The notes under the pieces were generated by a model, which was given only the letters and a program-made list of their open reading frames with translations, ran no database searches and had not been told where the DNA came from. 64,000 nucleotides of DNA from Planctomycetaceae bacterium (GTDB taxonomy: Bacteria > Planctomycetota > Planctomycetia > Pirellulales > Pirellulaceae). Position numbers and translations under genes: made by a program. Below, piece after piece: positions 44,501-52,780 of the stretch. How positions within the stretch are numbered: the stretch's first letter is position 1; each line of letters begins with the position of its first letter. The stretch lies in assembly GCA_020638975.1 (NCBI GenBank), contig JACKHN010000006.1, positions 62,001-126,000 on the forward strand, in the 5' to 3' direction.

Positions 44501-46185
44501 CCGATCCGGCGCGAGCACTAAAACTCTGTGAAACCGTGGCAATCCCGCTGCTCCGACGTTACATCCTGCGACGCGCGGCCTCGGACGACCAATTGCTGAA
44601 CGCAGTCGTTGTCGCGATGACGTCAGCCGATAGCGATGATTCGCAGCTGCTTGCGTTAGAGGAAATGCTGAATGCCTTTGAAGGACGTGTTAGCATTCCG
44701 ATGCCGCCAGCATGGGAGTCTGCTTACGACAAACTAGCGGGTAGCGAAAACGAAGCAATTCGTCTGCGTGCTGACCAGGTTGCGGTCGCACTAGGCGATC
44801 ACAGGATCTTCCCTCGCATGAGGCAAATTCTGGCTGATGCAAAGGCTGATCGTAAACAGCGCGAGCGGGCCTTCGACATTCTCGTGCGAGGACGCGACAA
44901 AGAGGCCGTCGCTGCGTTTCAGTCGATTCTTACCGACGCAAAACTGCGTGGTGCTGCGATTCGTGCTCTGGCAAACTTTGAAGATCCTAAGACGCCGGAA
45001 GCCATTCTCGCGCAGTACGCGCACCTGACCGACGACGAGAAACGCGATGCCGTTGCCACGCTGGTCGTGAGGCCGAGCTATGCCAACGCGTTGCTGGATG
45101 CGATGGATGATGGTCGAGTCGCTCGAACGGATGTTCATGCGTACCACATTCGCCAACTCCAACGCTTCGAAAGCGATGAATTGACCCGCCGTATCAAAGA
45201 GACCTGGGGCGAGATTCGTGAATCGGCACAAGACAAGGTGGAACACATTGCTAAATTGAAGAGTTCGCTCGCCCCCGCCACTCTCGCCAAGGCCGATGTC
45301 AGCAACGGTCGAATGTTGTTTACGAAGACATGTGCTTCGTGTCATACGCTGTTCGGTGAGGGAGCCAAAGTCGGTCCCGATATCACCGGCTCGAACCGCG
45401 CGAACCTGGACTACCTATTGACGAACATCGTCGATCCCAGCGCAGTGCTCGGCAAAGACTATCGCATGACGATCATCGCGACCACCGATGGACGAGTTGT
45501 TTCTGGATTGGTCCAGAAAGACACAGACAGCGCGATCACACTGCGAACGATCAACGATACGGTTGTGGTTCCGAAATCCGATATCGAAGAGCAGCAACTG
45601 TCGACGCAATCGCTGATGCCGGAACGACTGCTCGATTCGTTGAAGCAAGACGAAGTCCGCGATCTGGTCGCGTATCTTGGCAGCCCCACGCAAGTCGCAC
45701 TGCGGGGCCCACGTTCTCCGATTGATCCAAAGACCAAACGCGTGCCGGGCGCACTGGAAGGCGAGTCGCTAAAAATCGTCGGTAAAACTGCGGGTACAGC
45801 GAAGAGTCAAAACATGGGAGGTTTCACGAAAGACCGCTGGAGCGGTGTGGATCATCTGTGGTGGACGGGAGCCAAACCCGGAGATCGGCTGGACCTTGAG
45901 ATTCCCGTCGAGAAACCTGGGCGGTACACGATTGAACTGGTTTTTACTCGGGCCCGCGACTATGGTACGGCTCAAATCTCAATCGATGACAAGACGTTAG
46001 GCGGAGCAATTGACTTTTATAATTCTCCCGATGTCGTTACGACCGGCGTCCTGTCCTACTCGGGAATCGAATTGACCGCAGGCAAGCACAAACTCGGTAT
46101 CGAGATCACAGGTGCCCATCCAGAGGCCGTGAAGGCGTTTATGATTGGACTGGACTATGCACGATTTGTGCGTGAATCAGATTAA
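41572..46185 (+). CDS. Exported FG-GAP / membrane-bound dehydrogenase / HEAT / cytochrome c fusion protein
   Basis: 1537 residues, signal peptide at the start (MKRYAFLLWALVLVSISEHV). Residues ~40-400 are FG-GAP/VCBS repeats (IGDVDNDGVVDVVHGPYWF, VGDVNGDGRSDILMQHGWF). About 420-820 is the planctomycete membrane-bound dehydrogenase propeller (GFRVQLAAGEPQVHQPIAFS, WGSSNPWGVDFNDDGQAFIT, YDPNACHR). About 830-1230 are HEAT repeats. CASCHTLFGEG near 1255 begins a cytochrome c domain (VGPDITGSNRANLDYLLTNI). The last ~140 residues form a jelly-roll, carbohydrate-binding-like module (PVEKPGRYTIELVFTRARDY). An extracytoplasmic redox enzyme on polysaccharide-type substrates is plausible but untested. 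Confidence 0.88.
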   Translation: MKRYAFLLWALVLVSISEHVIADHQLDTFQRQQLTDVYYSEGVNIGDVDNDGVVDVVHGPYWFAGPTYETKHEIYPAKAQNRQAYADNFFSWIYDFNGDGWNDVFVVGFPGTPAFVYENPGVGKFDSHWNKHQVFDWVSNESPHFTNLIGDERPELVCTRDGYFGYATIDSEEAFGTWKFHIVSEQVATPRFGHGLGVGDVNGDGRSDILMQHGWFEQPASPEGDPKWSFHKATFAPAGGAEMYAYDVDGDGDNDVITSLNAHNYGLAWFEQLRDGDEIVFRQHLIMGDKPEDNAYGLVFTELHSVNLADIDGDGLQDIVTGKTYWSHHTQSPMWDAGAVVYWFKLSRTEKGVEWIPYLVDEEAGIGRQVIVGDVNGDKLPDIITGGMKGCHVLTHKREAVDDVTWRTAQPQLPKSMAAGLPPEEAAANMTVPLGFRVQLAAGEPQVHQPIAFSIDHRGRVWVAEAHTYPNRAPEGEGKDKIIILEDTDGDGTLDSRKVFTEGLNLVSGLEVGFGGVWVGAAPYLMFIPDKDSDDKPDSEPQILLDGFGYQDTHETLNAFIWGPDGWLYGCHGVFTYSNVGKPGTPNDQRVPLNAGVWRYHPTKHQFEVFAWGSSNPWGVDFNDDGQAFITACVIPHLYHVIQGARYQRQGGKHFNPHVYDDIKTIADHAHYAGSIRDHAWWGQEPQDIPNTTSKAGGGHAHAGAMIYLGDNWPDKHRNQLFFHNIHGNRINNDLLEREGSGYVGHHGPDLLFANDHWFRGINLKYGPDGSVYLIDWYDPNACHRTNPEIWDRTNGRIYKVSYGKTTAPKVDLSKLSDSELVKLQLHKNDWYVRTSRRIMQERGISPTAREGLAEILANGDPSRKLRALWALHVTGGIPASMGMTLLNSDDEYLRSWAIQLQLEDGIPSPELVERLSQLASSDDSAVVRLYLASALQHLPLEHRWAIVEELASHAEDADDHNLPLMYWYGSEPLVAADPARALKLCETVAIPLLRRYILRRAASDDQLLNAVVVAMTSADSDDSQLLALEEMLNAFEGRVSIPMPPAWESAYDKLAGSENEAIRLRADQVAVALGDHRIFPRMRQILADAKADRKQRERAFDILVRGRDKEAVAAFQSILTDAKLRGAAIRALANFEDPKTPEAILAQYAHLTDDEKRDAVATLVVRPSYANALLDAMDDGRVARTDVHAYHIRQLQRFESDELTRRIKETWGEIRESAQDKVEHIAKLKSSLAPATLAKADVSNGRMLFTKTCASCHTLFGEGAKVGPDITGSNRANLDYLLTNIVDPSAVLGKDYRMTIIATTDGRVVSGLVQKDTDSAITLRTINDTVVVPKSDIEEQQLSTQSLMPERLLDSLKQDEVRDLVAYLGSPTQVALRGPRSPIDPKTKRVPGALEGESLKIVGKTAGTAKSQNMGGFTKDRWSGVDHLWWTGAKPGDRLDLEIPVEKPGRYTIELVFTRARDYGTAQISIDDKTLGGAIDFYNSPDVVTTGVLSYSGIELTAGKHKLGIEITGAHPEAVKAFMIGLDYARFVRESD

Positions 46186-46610
46186 TTGCACATCCATTTC
46201 AATGTAAGAAGGGAAAACTAACGTGTCACCACGTAATCCAGCTCAGACATCACAAATGCCTTTAATCGCGAAATCGGTCGATCAATTTTGTCTCTTGTCA
46301 GAGGTGAAAGATCGCAGATCGGCGAGTGGTCGTCGACGGGGAAGCAACTCGGCAAATTGCGATTAACAGAGTGGAAAACCACGATTTTTCGAGAAATAAC
46401 GCAAAGAACATGCTTGACTTTCCCTCTCAGCTGGATTCAAATCGAGCCTAATTGCCGTTTCGGCTCCGCAGATTTCGAGTTGGATTGAAGGAAGGGAGTT
46501 CAGACAGGAGGTGCAATTTTCCGATTTAAGCAGTTGCTAGGCGTGAAGAAACGAAAGTGTTCGAGTCGTTGGTGAAGCCCTTGTATTATTCCGTGTTTTA
46601 AAGGAGTTCG
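46186..46610. other. Intergenic region upstream of the DUF1559 gene
   Basis: No gene is supported; the only open stretch (46288-46488) lacks motifs. The region likely holds the promoter and leader of the pilin-like gene, ending in AAAGGAG just before its ATG. No clear hairpin is seen. Confidence 0.4.
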
Positions 46611-47684
46611 ATGATGTCAGTGAATGTTAGAAAACGCCGCAAGACCAGCGGTTTCACGTTGGTCGAGCTGTTGGTGGTGATCGCCATCATCGGCATCTTG
46701 GTGGCCTTGCTGCTGCCTGCAGTTCAAGCGGCGCGGGAGGCTGCACGGCGTATGAGCTGTGGAAACAATTTAAAGCAATTGGGCGTGGCAATGCACAATT
46801 ACCACGACACCTACAAGACCTTGCCATACGGCGGCAGAGCGTCTACGCCTGGCGGCTGGGGTCCGAGCTGGTATGTGAATACCCTGCCCTTCTGCGAACA
46901 GCAGCCCATGTATGACGCATTTGCGTGGGGAGCGAACGACGGTTGGATCCTCGATCAAAATGCTGCCTATGTGGGCCGAATCACTGTTGCCAATCTGGGC
47001 GGCGCTAACACTGGATCGTCGGCAATTCTCCCGTACGCCGTCTGCCCTTCGAGCCCGCTCGATCCTATTTTGCGCAGCGGAACAATGAATCTGACGCTCC
47101 CATCGTATTCCGCCATAAACGGGTCGACGGCGGATTCGATTGCTGTGGCTGCGGGTGTGCCGACGGCGAACTCTTATGGAAACATCTGCAGACCGCAGGC
47201 CACCACTATCGATGGCTGTGCATGGAATACAAACGTCATGTCTTCGCACGGGATCTTTACATCAGGCAACACTCATCCCTTTCGCGATATCACAGACGGA
47301 ACTTCTAACGTACTAATGATCAGTGAGACCTCCGATTGGACGTTCGATGCAAACAGAACGACGAAGTCGGATTTGCGACAAGGATCTGGTTGGGGCTGGC
47401 CGATGGGGGTAGTTTGGAACGACTGGAACACCGGCCACACGCCCGGTCGGATAGGTTGGGTGACCTGCATTCGGTATCCTCCTAACTCAGACTCTTCGGG
47501 TTTGCCGGGTGCGCAAACGAACACTGATAACCGTGGAAATACGCCACTTAACTCCGCTCATCCCGGTGGAATTCAAGGAACGCTGGCCGACGGCTCGGTT
47601 CGCTTCATCGGCGAAACGATCAACATGGATATTCTCAAACACTTGGCCGCCAGGGACGACGGAATTCCGGTCGGCGACTATTAA
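46611..47684 (+). CDS. DUF1559 pseudopilin-like protein
   Basis: 357 residues. A type IV prepilin N-terminus GFTLVELLVVIAIIGILVAL with Glu at +5 and the continuation LLPAVQAAREAARRMSCGNN is the hallmark of DUF1559 (also called SBP_bac_10) proteins, abundant in planctomycetes. Typical pieces also seen are NLKQLGVAMHNYHDTYKTLP and NSAHPGGIQGTLADGSVRFI. The protein is presumably cleaved by a prepilin peptidase and placed at the cell surface. AAAGGAG is 5-8 bp before the tandem ATGs. An intrinsic terminator follows at 47732, and a small lipoprotein gene lies downstream. Confidence 0.93.
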   Translation: MMSVNVRKRRKTSGFTLVELLVVIAIIGILVALLLPAVQAAREAARRMSCGNNLKQLGVAMHNYHDTYKTLPYGGRASTPGGWGPSWYVNTLPFCEQQPMYDAFAWGANDGWILDQNAAYVGRITVANLGGANTGSSAILPYAVCPSSPLDPILRSGTMNLTLPSYSAINGSTADSIAVAAGVPTANSYGNICRPQATTIDGCAWNTNVMSSHGIFTSGNTHPFRDITDGTSNVLMISETSDWTFDANRTTKSDLRQGSGWGWPMGVVWNDWNTGHTPGRIGWVTCIRYPPNSDSSGLPGAQTNTDNRGNTPLNSAHPGGIQGTLADGSVRFIGETINMDILKHLAARDDGIPVGDY

Positions 47685-48298
47685 TTGACATCGTCAGGGT
47701 CACCTGACTTTGATTGTGTAATTCGCAAACTGACTCGCGTTGGAATTTTCCGGCGCGAGTCTTTTATTTGGTGACGACGTTGTAACAGCATGTGGAGTGA
47801 AAGTGTAACGCGGCTATGAGAGTTCGACAAAATCTCGAGTTGCGAGTGAACTGGCCGACATCTCGTTGGAACGATTCGGCTGTTTATGTCATTCACCAAC
47901 GAGGGCAGGGTGATGTTCTTACGTGGCTTAGTCGAGCGAGCAGATGCTCTTCTCCTCGGTCTCCCAACTCCGTCGAGAACGCCATATCCCAAATGACAAC
48001 GCTCTCGCAGCCCACTTGCACGCAATGATAAGACCAAAGTAAAATCATGCACAACATGGACCTTAAGAGTTGAAAATCCGTTCCCTTTACCGCGGATCAA
48101 ACGTAGCCTTCCAGATCATTCACTTGTTTGAGCGATGCCAGGAAAAAGAGTGCTTTTCCCAACAATTGCAATCGGACTAAAGGGTTGTTGTTGCCCGGTC
48201 AAAGCTTTTTGATTCTGACTTGATTTGGAGTTCCGAACATTTCTTTTTCAACTAATGACTAGCTGACTTTTTTTACTATACCTGCGAGGAAGAATACG
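47685..48298. other. 614-bp intergenic region
   Basis: Apart from the terminator at 47732-47768 I see no gene. A minus-strand open stretch (47681-48100) has Arg-rich, shadow-like composition. A/T-rich tracts before 48299 probably contain the promoter of the small lipoprotein gene. Confidence 0.4.
47732..47768 (+). terminator. Intrinsic terminator of the DUF1559 gene
   Basis: GACTCGCG (47732-47739) and CGCGAGTC (47754-47761) form a stem, followed by TTTTATTT. It is 48 bp after the DUF1559 stop. Confidence 0.75.
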
Positions 48299-48499
48299 AT
48301 GAAACTGTCCAATTTAGTTCCGTCTGGAAGACAAGTTATTGCTGTACTGTTTCCTGCCGTTGCAGCGACAGTGTTCGCTGTTGCAGTTGGATGCGGTGGT
48401 AAGTCGAACGCACCTGTGGCAGCGCCGCCCGAAAATGTAGATCCTGCTGCGGCGGCTACGGAGCCAGCACCACAGGGAGGAGCCGCACCGGCGGAGTAG
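48299..48499 (+). CDS. Small lipoprotein
   Basis: 66 residues. Signal sequence with hydrophobic core VIAVLFPAVAATVFAVAVGC and a lipobox ending in Cys32 (AVGCGG). The mature part is short and Ala/Pro-rich (APPENVDPAAAATEPAPQGG). GCGAGGAAG lies just upstream of the ATG. Short Ala/Pro lipoproteins are often found near DUF1559 genes in planctomycetes; function unknown. Confidence 0.72.
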   Translation: MKLSNLVPSGRQVIAVLFPAVAATVFAVAVGCGGKSNAPVAAPPENVDPAAAATEPAPQGGAAPAE

Positions 48500-48595
48500 T
48501 CGACTGTATGGAGTTGCCTTGTTCCGGTGTGGCAATGGCTGTATCGGTCACCGGGGAGAAGTGCTTGGTGTGCAATACCGGGCTTGCGTTTTTCT

Positions 48596-51589
48596 TTAGC
48601 GCGGAATCTGATTGCACCCCGACATCCCTTCCAAAAATAAGAGTTCATTTCCGGCGGGAAGATTTTCGTAATCGTCCGTTATTCCGGACGGCCAGCGGAT
48701 CGACAAGAAGTCAACCAGCTGGTGTTGGCCGAGCCCGAATACGAGCTGTTTTTGGTTGCTTGCCATGTACCCGTCCCCTGCCGAGATTGACTGAACCCAC
48801 GACTCCTTACCGATTTTCACTGTGACGCACGCACCTACGGCGTCACGAGCGCTTGTGGTTCCTCGCAATTGGATGGCTAGGTAATTGCCGACGCTCTTCG
48901 TTCGATTTGTCAGTAGGGCGACGGGCGAGTCGAGGTGCGAGATCAGGCAGTCCTCGCGACCATCGCGGTTCCAGTCTAATCGAGAAAGCCCGCGTCCCAA
49001 ATACTCGCGTTGAAAGAAGGAACCAAGTTTGTCCGGCGTGATCTCGCTGAATTTGGCACCGCCTACATTCTGAAAGTACTGAGGGCGCTGTCGGTAAGGG
49101 CGTCCGGATTCCGTGAAGTCGTCTACATCGCCGTTGGTGATGATTAAGTCTCGTAGGCCATCAAGTTCGCCGTCGATGAACTGCGTGCCAAACCCAAGTA
49201 GCGTGAAACTCGGCGAGAACAGCCCGGCTGGACGCGTGTTGTCGACAAAAAAATCGGCACCTGTTTGCCGATAGAATGCGTTGGCCTCGTTGTAGTAGTT
49301 TGTGACAAAGAGATCGAGCAGTCCATCGCGGTCGGCATCGGTCGTAGCGACTCCCATGCACGCCTGCGGAGCGCCATTCGGATCGAATGCGATACCGCTC
49401 GTCACGGCACACTCTCGCAATTTCACTTGGTCACCCGCCTGCTTGGTCTGATTCACGAAGTAAAAGTTTGCATAGCCGTCGTTGGCGATAAACAAGTCGA
49501 GCAGCCCTCGACCGGAAAAGTCCGCAGTTACGATTCCGAGACCGAACCCGAGCGGTGCCATGATTCCGCTCTCTTGCGTGATGTCGGAAAATGTTCCATC
49601 ACCGCGGTTGCTGAAAAGTTGGTCTTGCCCAGGCTCGAACTTCAGGCCCTGCTGACATGCCATCGATACCGAGCCTTGCATACACAACTCGGCGACTGCA
49701 GCCTCCATGGTCATGTGGTTAACTTCATAGATTTCAGGACGGCCATCACCGTTCAGGTCGGCGATCGCCGCACATGTGCTCCAGCGGTTGCTTTGAATCC
49801 CCGCTTGCTCCGTTACATCCTTGAAGGTTCCGTCACCGTTGTTGTGATACAGACGATTCTGTCCGAGGTTACAGACGTACAGGTCCGGGAAGCCATCGTT
49901 ATCGTAATCACCGACGGCGCAGCCATGACTGAAGCTCCGATCTCCAAGTCCCGCGGATGTAGAGACATCCTCGAAGCGCCCGGACGCTAGATTTCTGTAG
50001 AGTACGTCGCGGTATTGGTGGTTATCATCATACGGCATCCTGGGGCAGCCTTGTGGAAAATAAAACTCAGGCCAGCCATCGAGATCATAATCGAGCACGC
50101 CATTACCACCGCCAGGCCATTCGAACTGCCAACTCTTTCCAGGTTCGGGGTGGGCGCCGTTAAAGTAAGTAAAACGAACACCGGCCTGCGCGGCGTCATC
50201 CGCGAATTGCACATTCGAACTAAATGCGACTTTCGAATTGCCGGTGGGCTGTGCAACCGAAGGCTCGATCTCGCGCGACAGCGCAAGGTGAGAGAGGTCG
50301 ACCCGCAACGCTGGGTTTTCTTCTGACGTTGTGGACGTTCGGTGGGACTGCGCAAGTCGCTGCATCAGATTCGCTGGCCATGTGAGGTTTGGAGTCAACT
50401 GTTGCGCGGTAACTGCCCAAGCTCGAGTCTCTTCGTCGCGTTGCAGTTCTTCGAGCAGTTCTGCGATCGACTTCATCGCGTCAGTGGTCGCTGTTGGAAC
50501 CGCGTTTGCGAACGATAGCAAACCGGTGTACGTTTCCCGGAGTTCGTCAGAATCAAACACGTTCATTTCGAGTTGTAGCCGCCGGAGGAAATCTCCACGC
50601 TGGAGAAACGGTGCCGCATCCGCAGGGTCGCCTAAATTTGTTAGCAGTTTTCCCAACTCTAAATTGGCCCGTCGATGATTAGGATTTCTTCGAATAGCTT
50701 CCCAGAAACAGCGCGCCGCCGATTCGTTTTTCCCTTCGTCCCGCAACCACATGCCGCGCACCGCCCAGATCTCGTCATGCTCGTCCGCCGCGGTAGGTAA
50801 AAGGTCGCTCCACGCGTGCAGGCCTGGCATATCACCACGGTCAAGCAAGATGTTGCCAAGCAGTGCGTGCGCATCCAAGAGATTGGGATCGCATTTCAGG
50901 GCCTCACGACAGAGCGCCTCGGCATCTTGGGGATTGCGGTCTTGGTATTCTGTCCATGCAACTCCCAGGCAAGCGATTGGATCGTTTGGAACGCGGAAAT
51001 AGGCTTGACGTAACCTGGCAGCCGCGTCTTGGAACACATTCGAATCGTCGGCGGCCATGACTAATTCATGGACGGTGACGGGTTCTCGCATCAAAACCAC
51101 CATCGTGTGTTCGCGGGCCTCCCGGCGACGCCCGGTCATGGCCAGTAACTCTGCTAGTTTTTTTCGTCCCGCAAGATTCATCGGCGCTTCCGTCACCAAG
51201 AATCGCAGGACTCGTTCTCCCATCGCCAAATGGTGTTTGTCGATCAATGCCGCGGCCAATCGGACGAGTTGCTCATGTACCCGGGAATCGGTGTCGAGTA
51301 CGCAATCGTCGAGACGCGCAAGATAGACTTCGACTTTCGAGTAGTCATCGGCGTTGGCGGTAGCTTGGGCGGCGAGGGCGAGTCCGGCGACCGAGTTTGG
51401 TTGGATGTCGAGAGCCTCCAATGCATATACTTCGGCTTCCTGGAATCTGCCGCGGACGAGAGCCCGATGACCCGCCTCAAGCAACGCACTCTCGTGGTCC
51501 CTATCACCAGATAGCCAGAGTAAGCTCGCAACGACGAAGAGAGGTAGTCCGATTGCCAACAGGACTGTAAGTACCCTAGGTCGAGACAT
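48596..51589 (-). CDS. TPR plus FG-GAP/UnbV exported protein (fusion type)
   Basis: 997 residues from the ATG at 51589 (MSRPRVLTVLLAIGLPLFVV, a signal anchor). Residues ~35-440 are TPR repeats (LVRGRFQEAEVYALEALDIQ). From ~475 FG-GAP repeats follow: ARFTYFNGA-type start (VRFTYFNGAHPEPGKSWQFE), NGVLDYDLDGWPEFYFPQG, GDYDNDGFPDLYVCNLGQNR. The C-terminal ASPIC/UnbV domain includes VGACVTVKIGKESWVQSISA, GYMASNQKQLVFGLG and IRWPSGITDDYENLPAGNEL. Family function is unknown; UnbV modules are found in exported surface proteins. Its partner of the same architecture is the plus-strand gene at 61978. Confidence 0.85.
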   Translation of the reverse strand: MSRPRVLTVLLAIGLPLFVVASLLWLSGDRDHESALLEAGHRALVRGRFQEAEVYALEALDIQPNSVAGLALAAQATANADDYSKVEVYLARLDDCVLDTDSRVHEQLVRLAAALIDKHHLAMGERVLRFLVTEAPMNLAGRKKLAELLAMTGRRREAREHTMVVLMREPVTVHELVMAADDSNVFQDAAARLRQAYFRVPNDPIACLGVAWTEYQDRNPQDAEALCREALKCDPNLLDAHALLGNILLDRGDMPGLHAWSDLLPTAADEHDEIWAVRGMWLRDEGKNESAARCFWEAIRRNPNHRRANLELGKLLTNLGDPADAAPFLQRGDFLRRLQLEMNVFDSDELRETYTGLLSFANAVPTATTDAMKSIAELLEELQRDEETRAWAVTAQQLTPNLTWPANLMQRLAQSHRTSTTSEENPALRVDLSHLALSREIEPSVAQPTGNSKVAFSSNVQFADDAAQAGVRFTYFNGAHPEPGKSWQFEWPGGGNGVLDYDLDGWPEFYFPQGCPRMPYDDNHQYRDVLYRNLASGRFEDVSTSAGLGDRSFSHGCAVGDYDNDGFPDLYVCNLGQNRLYHNNGDGTFKDVTEQAGIQSNRWSTCAAIADLNGDGRPEIYEVNHMTMEAAVAELCMQGSVSMACQQGLKFEPGQDQLFSNRGDGTFSDITQESGIMAPLGFGLGIVTADFSGRGLLDLFIANDGYANFYFVNQTKQAGDQVKLRECAVTSGIAFDPNGAPQACMGVATTDADRDGLLDLFVTNYYNEANAFYRQTGADFFVDNTRPAGLFSPSFTLLGFGTQFIDGELDGLRDLIITNGDVDDFTESGRPYRQRPQYFQNVGGAKFSEITPDKLGSFFQREYLGRGLSRLDWNRDGREDCLISHLDSPVALLTNRTKSVGNYLAIQLRGTTSARDAVGACVTVKIGKESWVQSISAGDGYMASNQKQLVFGLGQHQLVDFLSIRWPSGITDDYENLPAGNELLFLEGMSGCNQIPR

Positions 51590-51697
51590 AGACGTTACCG
51601 GTGAAAGGAACAAGCAGACGGCGCATTACGGGAGGGGATGAAGCACTGCGGGCGGTTGTTGGTGACTCCCGCTCTTGATGCCATGTTAACATCTGGC

Positions 51698-52780
51698 TCA
51701 CGGCACGGAAGTGCGACCTTGGGTGGTACGTTGATTTTGTAAACTATGTTTTGACATCCGGTCGGTGATCTGCCCGCTTCGCTCAAGGTGCCGTCGTGCG
51801 ACCTCGGGTTGATTTAGCTTCTGATATGCCAACCCCAGCTTATAGTGCCCTGTGTAGCTTTCCGGATCGAGCGTGACGACCTGATCGAAGTCTCGAACTG
51901 CTTCCGCAGGCTTCTCAAGTTCTAAATATAATGTGCCCCGCTCGAGCAGCGCAGGCACCATGTCCGGATTCGAAGCGAGCACGCCGCTAAGTATCTTTAC
52001 ACCGGCGGCTAAGTCGCCTTCGCGATGTAACAATTTGGCATAGAGCACGAGAACGCTCGGGGCAGCCGGCGGCTCTGTCAAAAGCAGATCGAGCTGTTGT
52101 CGCGCCGTAGGAAGATCGCCAGCGTAAATAGCCAAGTCGGCCACCTGGAAGCGAGCATTTTGGGCGTCGCGCTTATCGGGAGATCGCCGGAGGGCTTCTC
52201 GATAAGCCCTTATCGCGAAATCAATTTTCTCCGCCTCTTGATAGATCGTTGCCGAGACAAGCCAGGGGTACGGATCGCCCGGCGTCCGCCGTGACATCTC
52301 GTCACACAACGCTAGTGCGTCCTGGTTGGCCTCCAACTGGTGTTTGACGCTTATCATCGTGCGTAGCAATTCCACATCAGCATTACCTTGTCGATACGCG
52401 GCGTCCAACGCGATGTTTGCTAGAGAATAGATACCAGACGTGAGTGCCAAGCTTGCCAATTCGATCAATTCGTGTTGGCGGCATAACTCGGGTTTGGAAA
52501 TATCATCGAACACTTCCTCAGCTTGATTCCAGCTCCCGACCGCTGCGAGTAATTGGCATCGGAGAAGCTGGGCATCCCGAGAGCGATCGTTGCCCGCTTC
52601 GAGCAACTCGCGGGCAACGATGGGGTCCTGCCGCCCCAGTTCGCGGATGTGTGCGAGCGCGGTGGCAGAATTGCGATACAAGCGATACGCCATGGCACCG
52701 AGCACGATCATTACTAGCAACGCGACGAAAAGCAGACGCCTCGCCCGCGAACGATCGCAATTGCCTTGCTTACGAATCAT
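51698..52780 (-). CDS. Membrane-anchored TPR protein
   Basis: 360 residues from the ATG at 52780. After a basic start there is one membrane helix (RRLLFVALLVMIVLGAMAYR). The rest is TPR: QEAEKIDFAIRAYREALRRS, ALLERGTLYLELEKPAEAVR and SYTGHYKLGLAYQKLNQPEV. Its start overlaps the stop of the FG-GAP lipoprotein gene by 11 nt, so both are translated from one message. A clear paralogue is encoded at 56604 in the opposite direction. Probably a periplasmic scaffold for the FG-GAP partner; that is inference. Confidence 0.85.
   Translation of the reverse strand: MIRKQGNCDRSRARRLLFVALLVMIVLGAMAYRLYRNSATALAHIRELGRQDPIVARELLEAGNDRSRDAQLLRCQLLAAVGSWNQAEEVFDDISKPELCRQHELIELASLALTSGIYSLANIALDAAYRQGNADVELLRTMISVKHQLEANQDALALCDEMSRRTPGDPYPWLVSATIYQEAEKIDFAIRAYREALRRSPDKRDAQNARFQVADLAIYAGDLPTARQQLDLLLTEPPAAPSVLVLYAKLLHREGDLAAGVKILSGVLASNPDMVPALLERGTLYLELEKPAEAVRDFDQVVTLDPESYTGHYKLGLAYQKLNQPEVARRHLERSGQITDRMSKHSLQNQRTTQGRTSVP

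Noticed and set aside
46288..46488. Small plus-strand open frame upstream of the DUF1559 gene
   Set aside because: No ribosome-binding site and no protein-like pattern; probably leader or promoter DNA.
47681..48100. Minus-strand open frame of 139 codons in the intergenic region after the DUF1559 gene
   Set aside because: Arg- and Ser-rich, no start signal and no recognisable domain; it overlaps the terminator hairpin.
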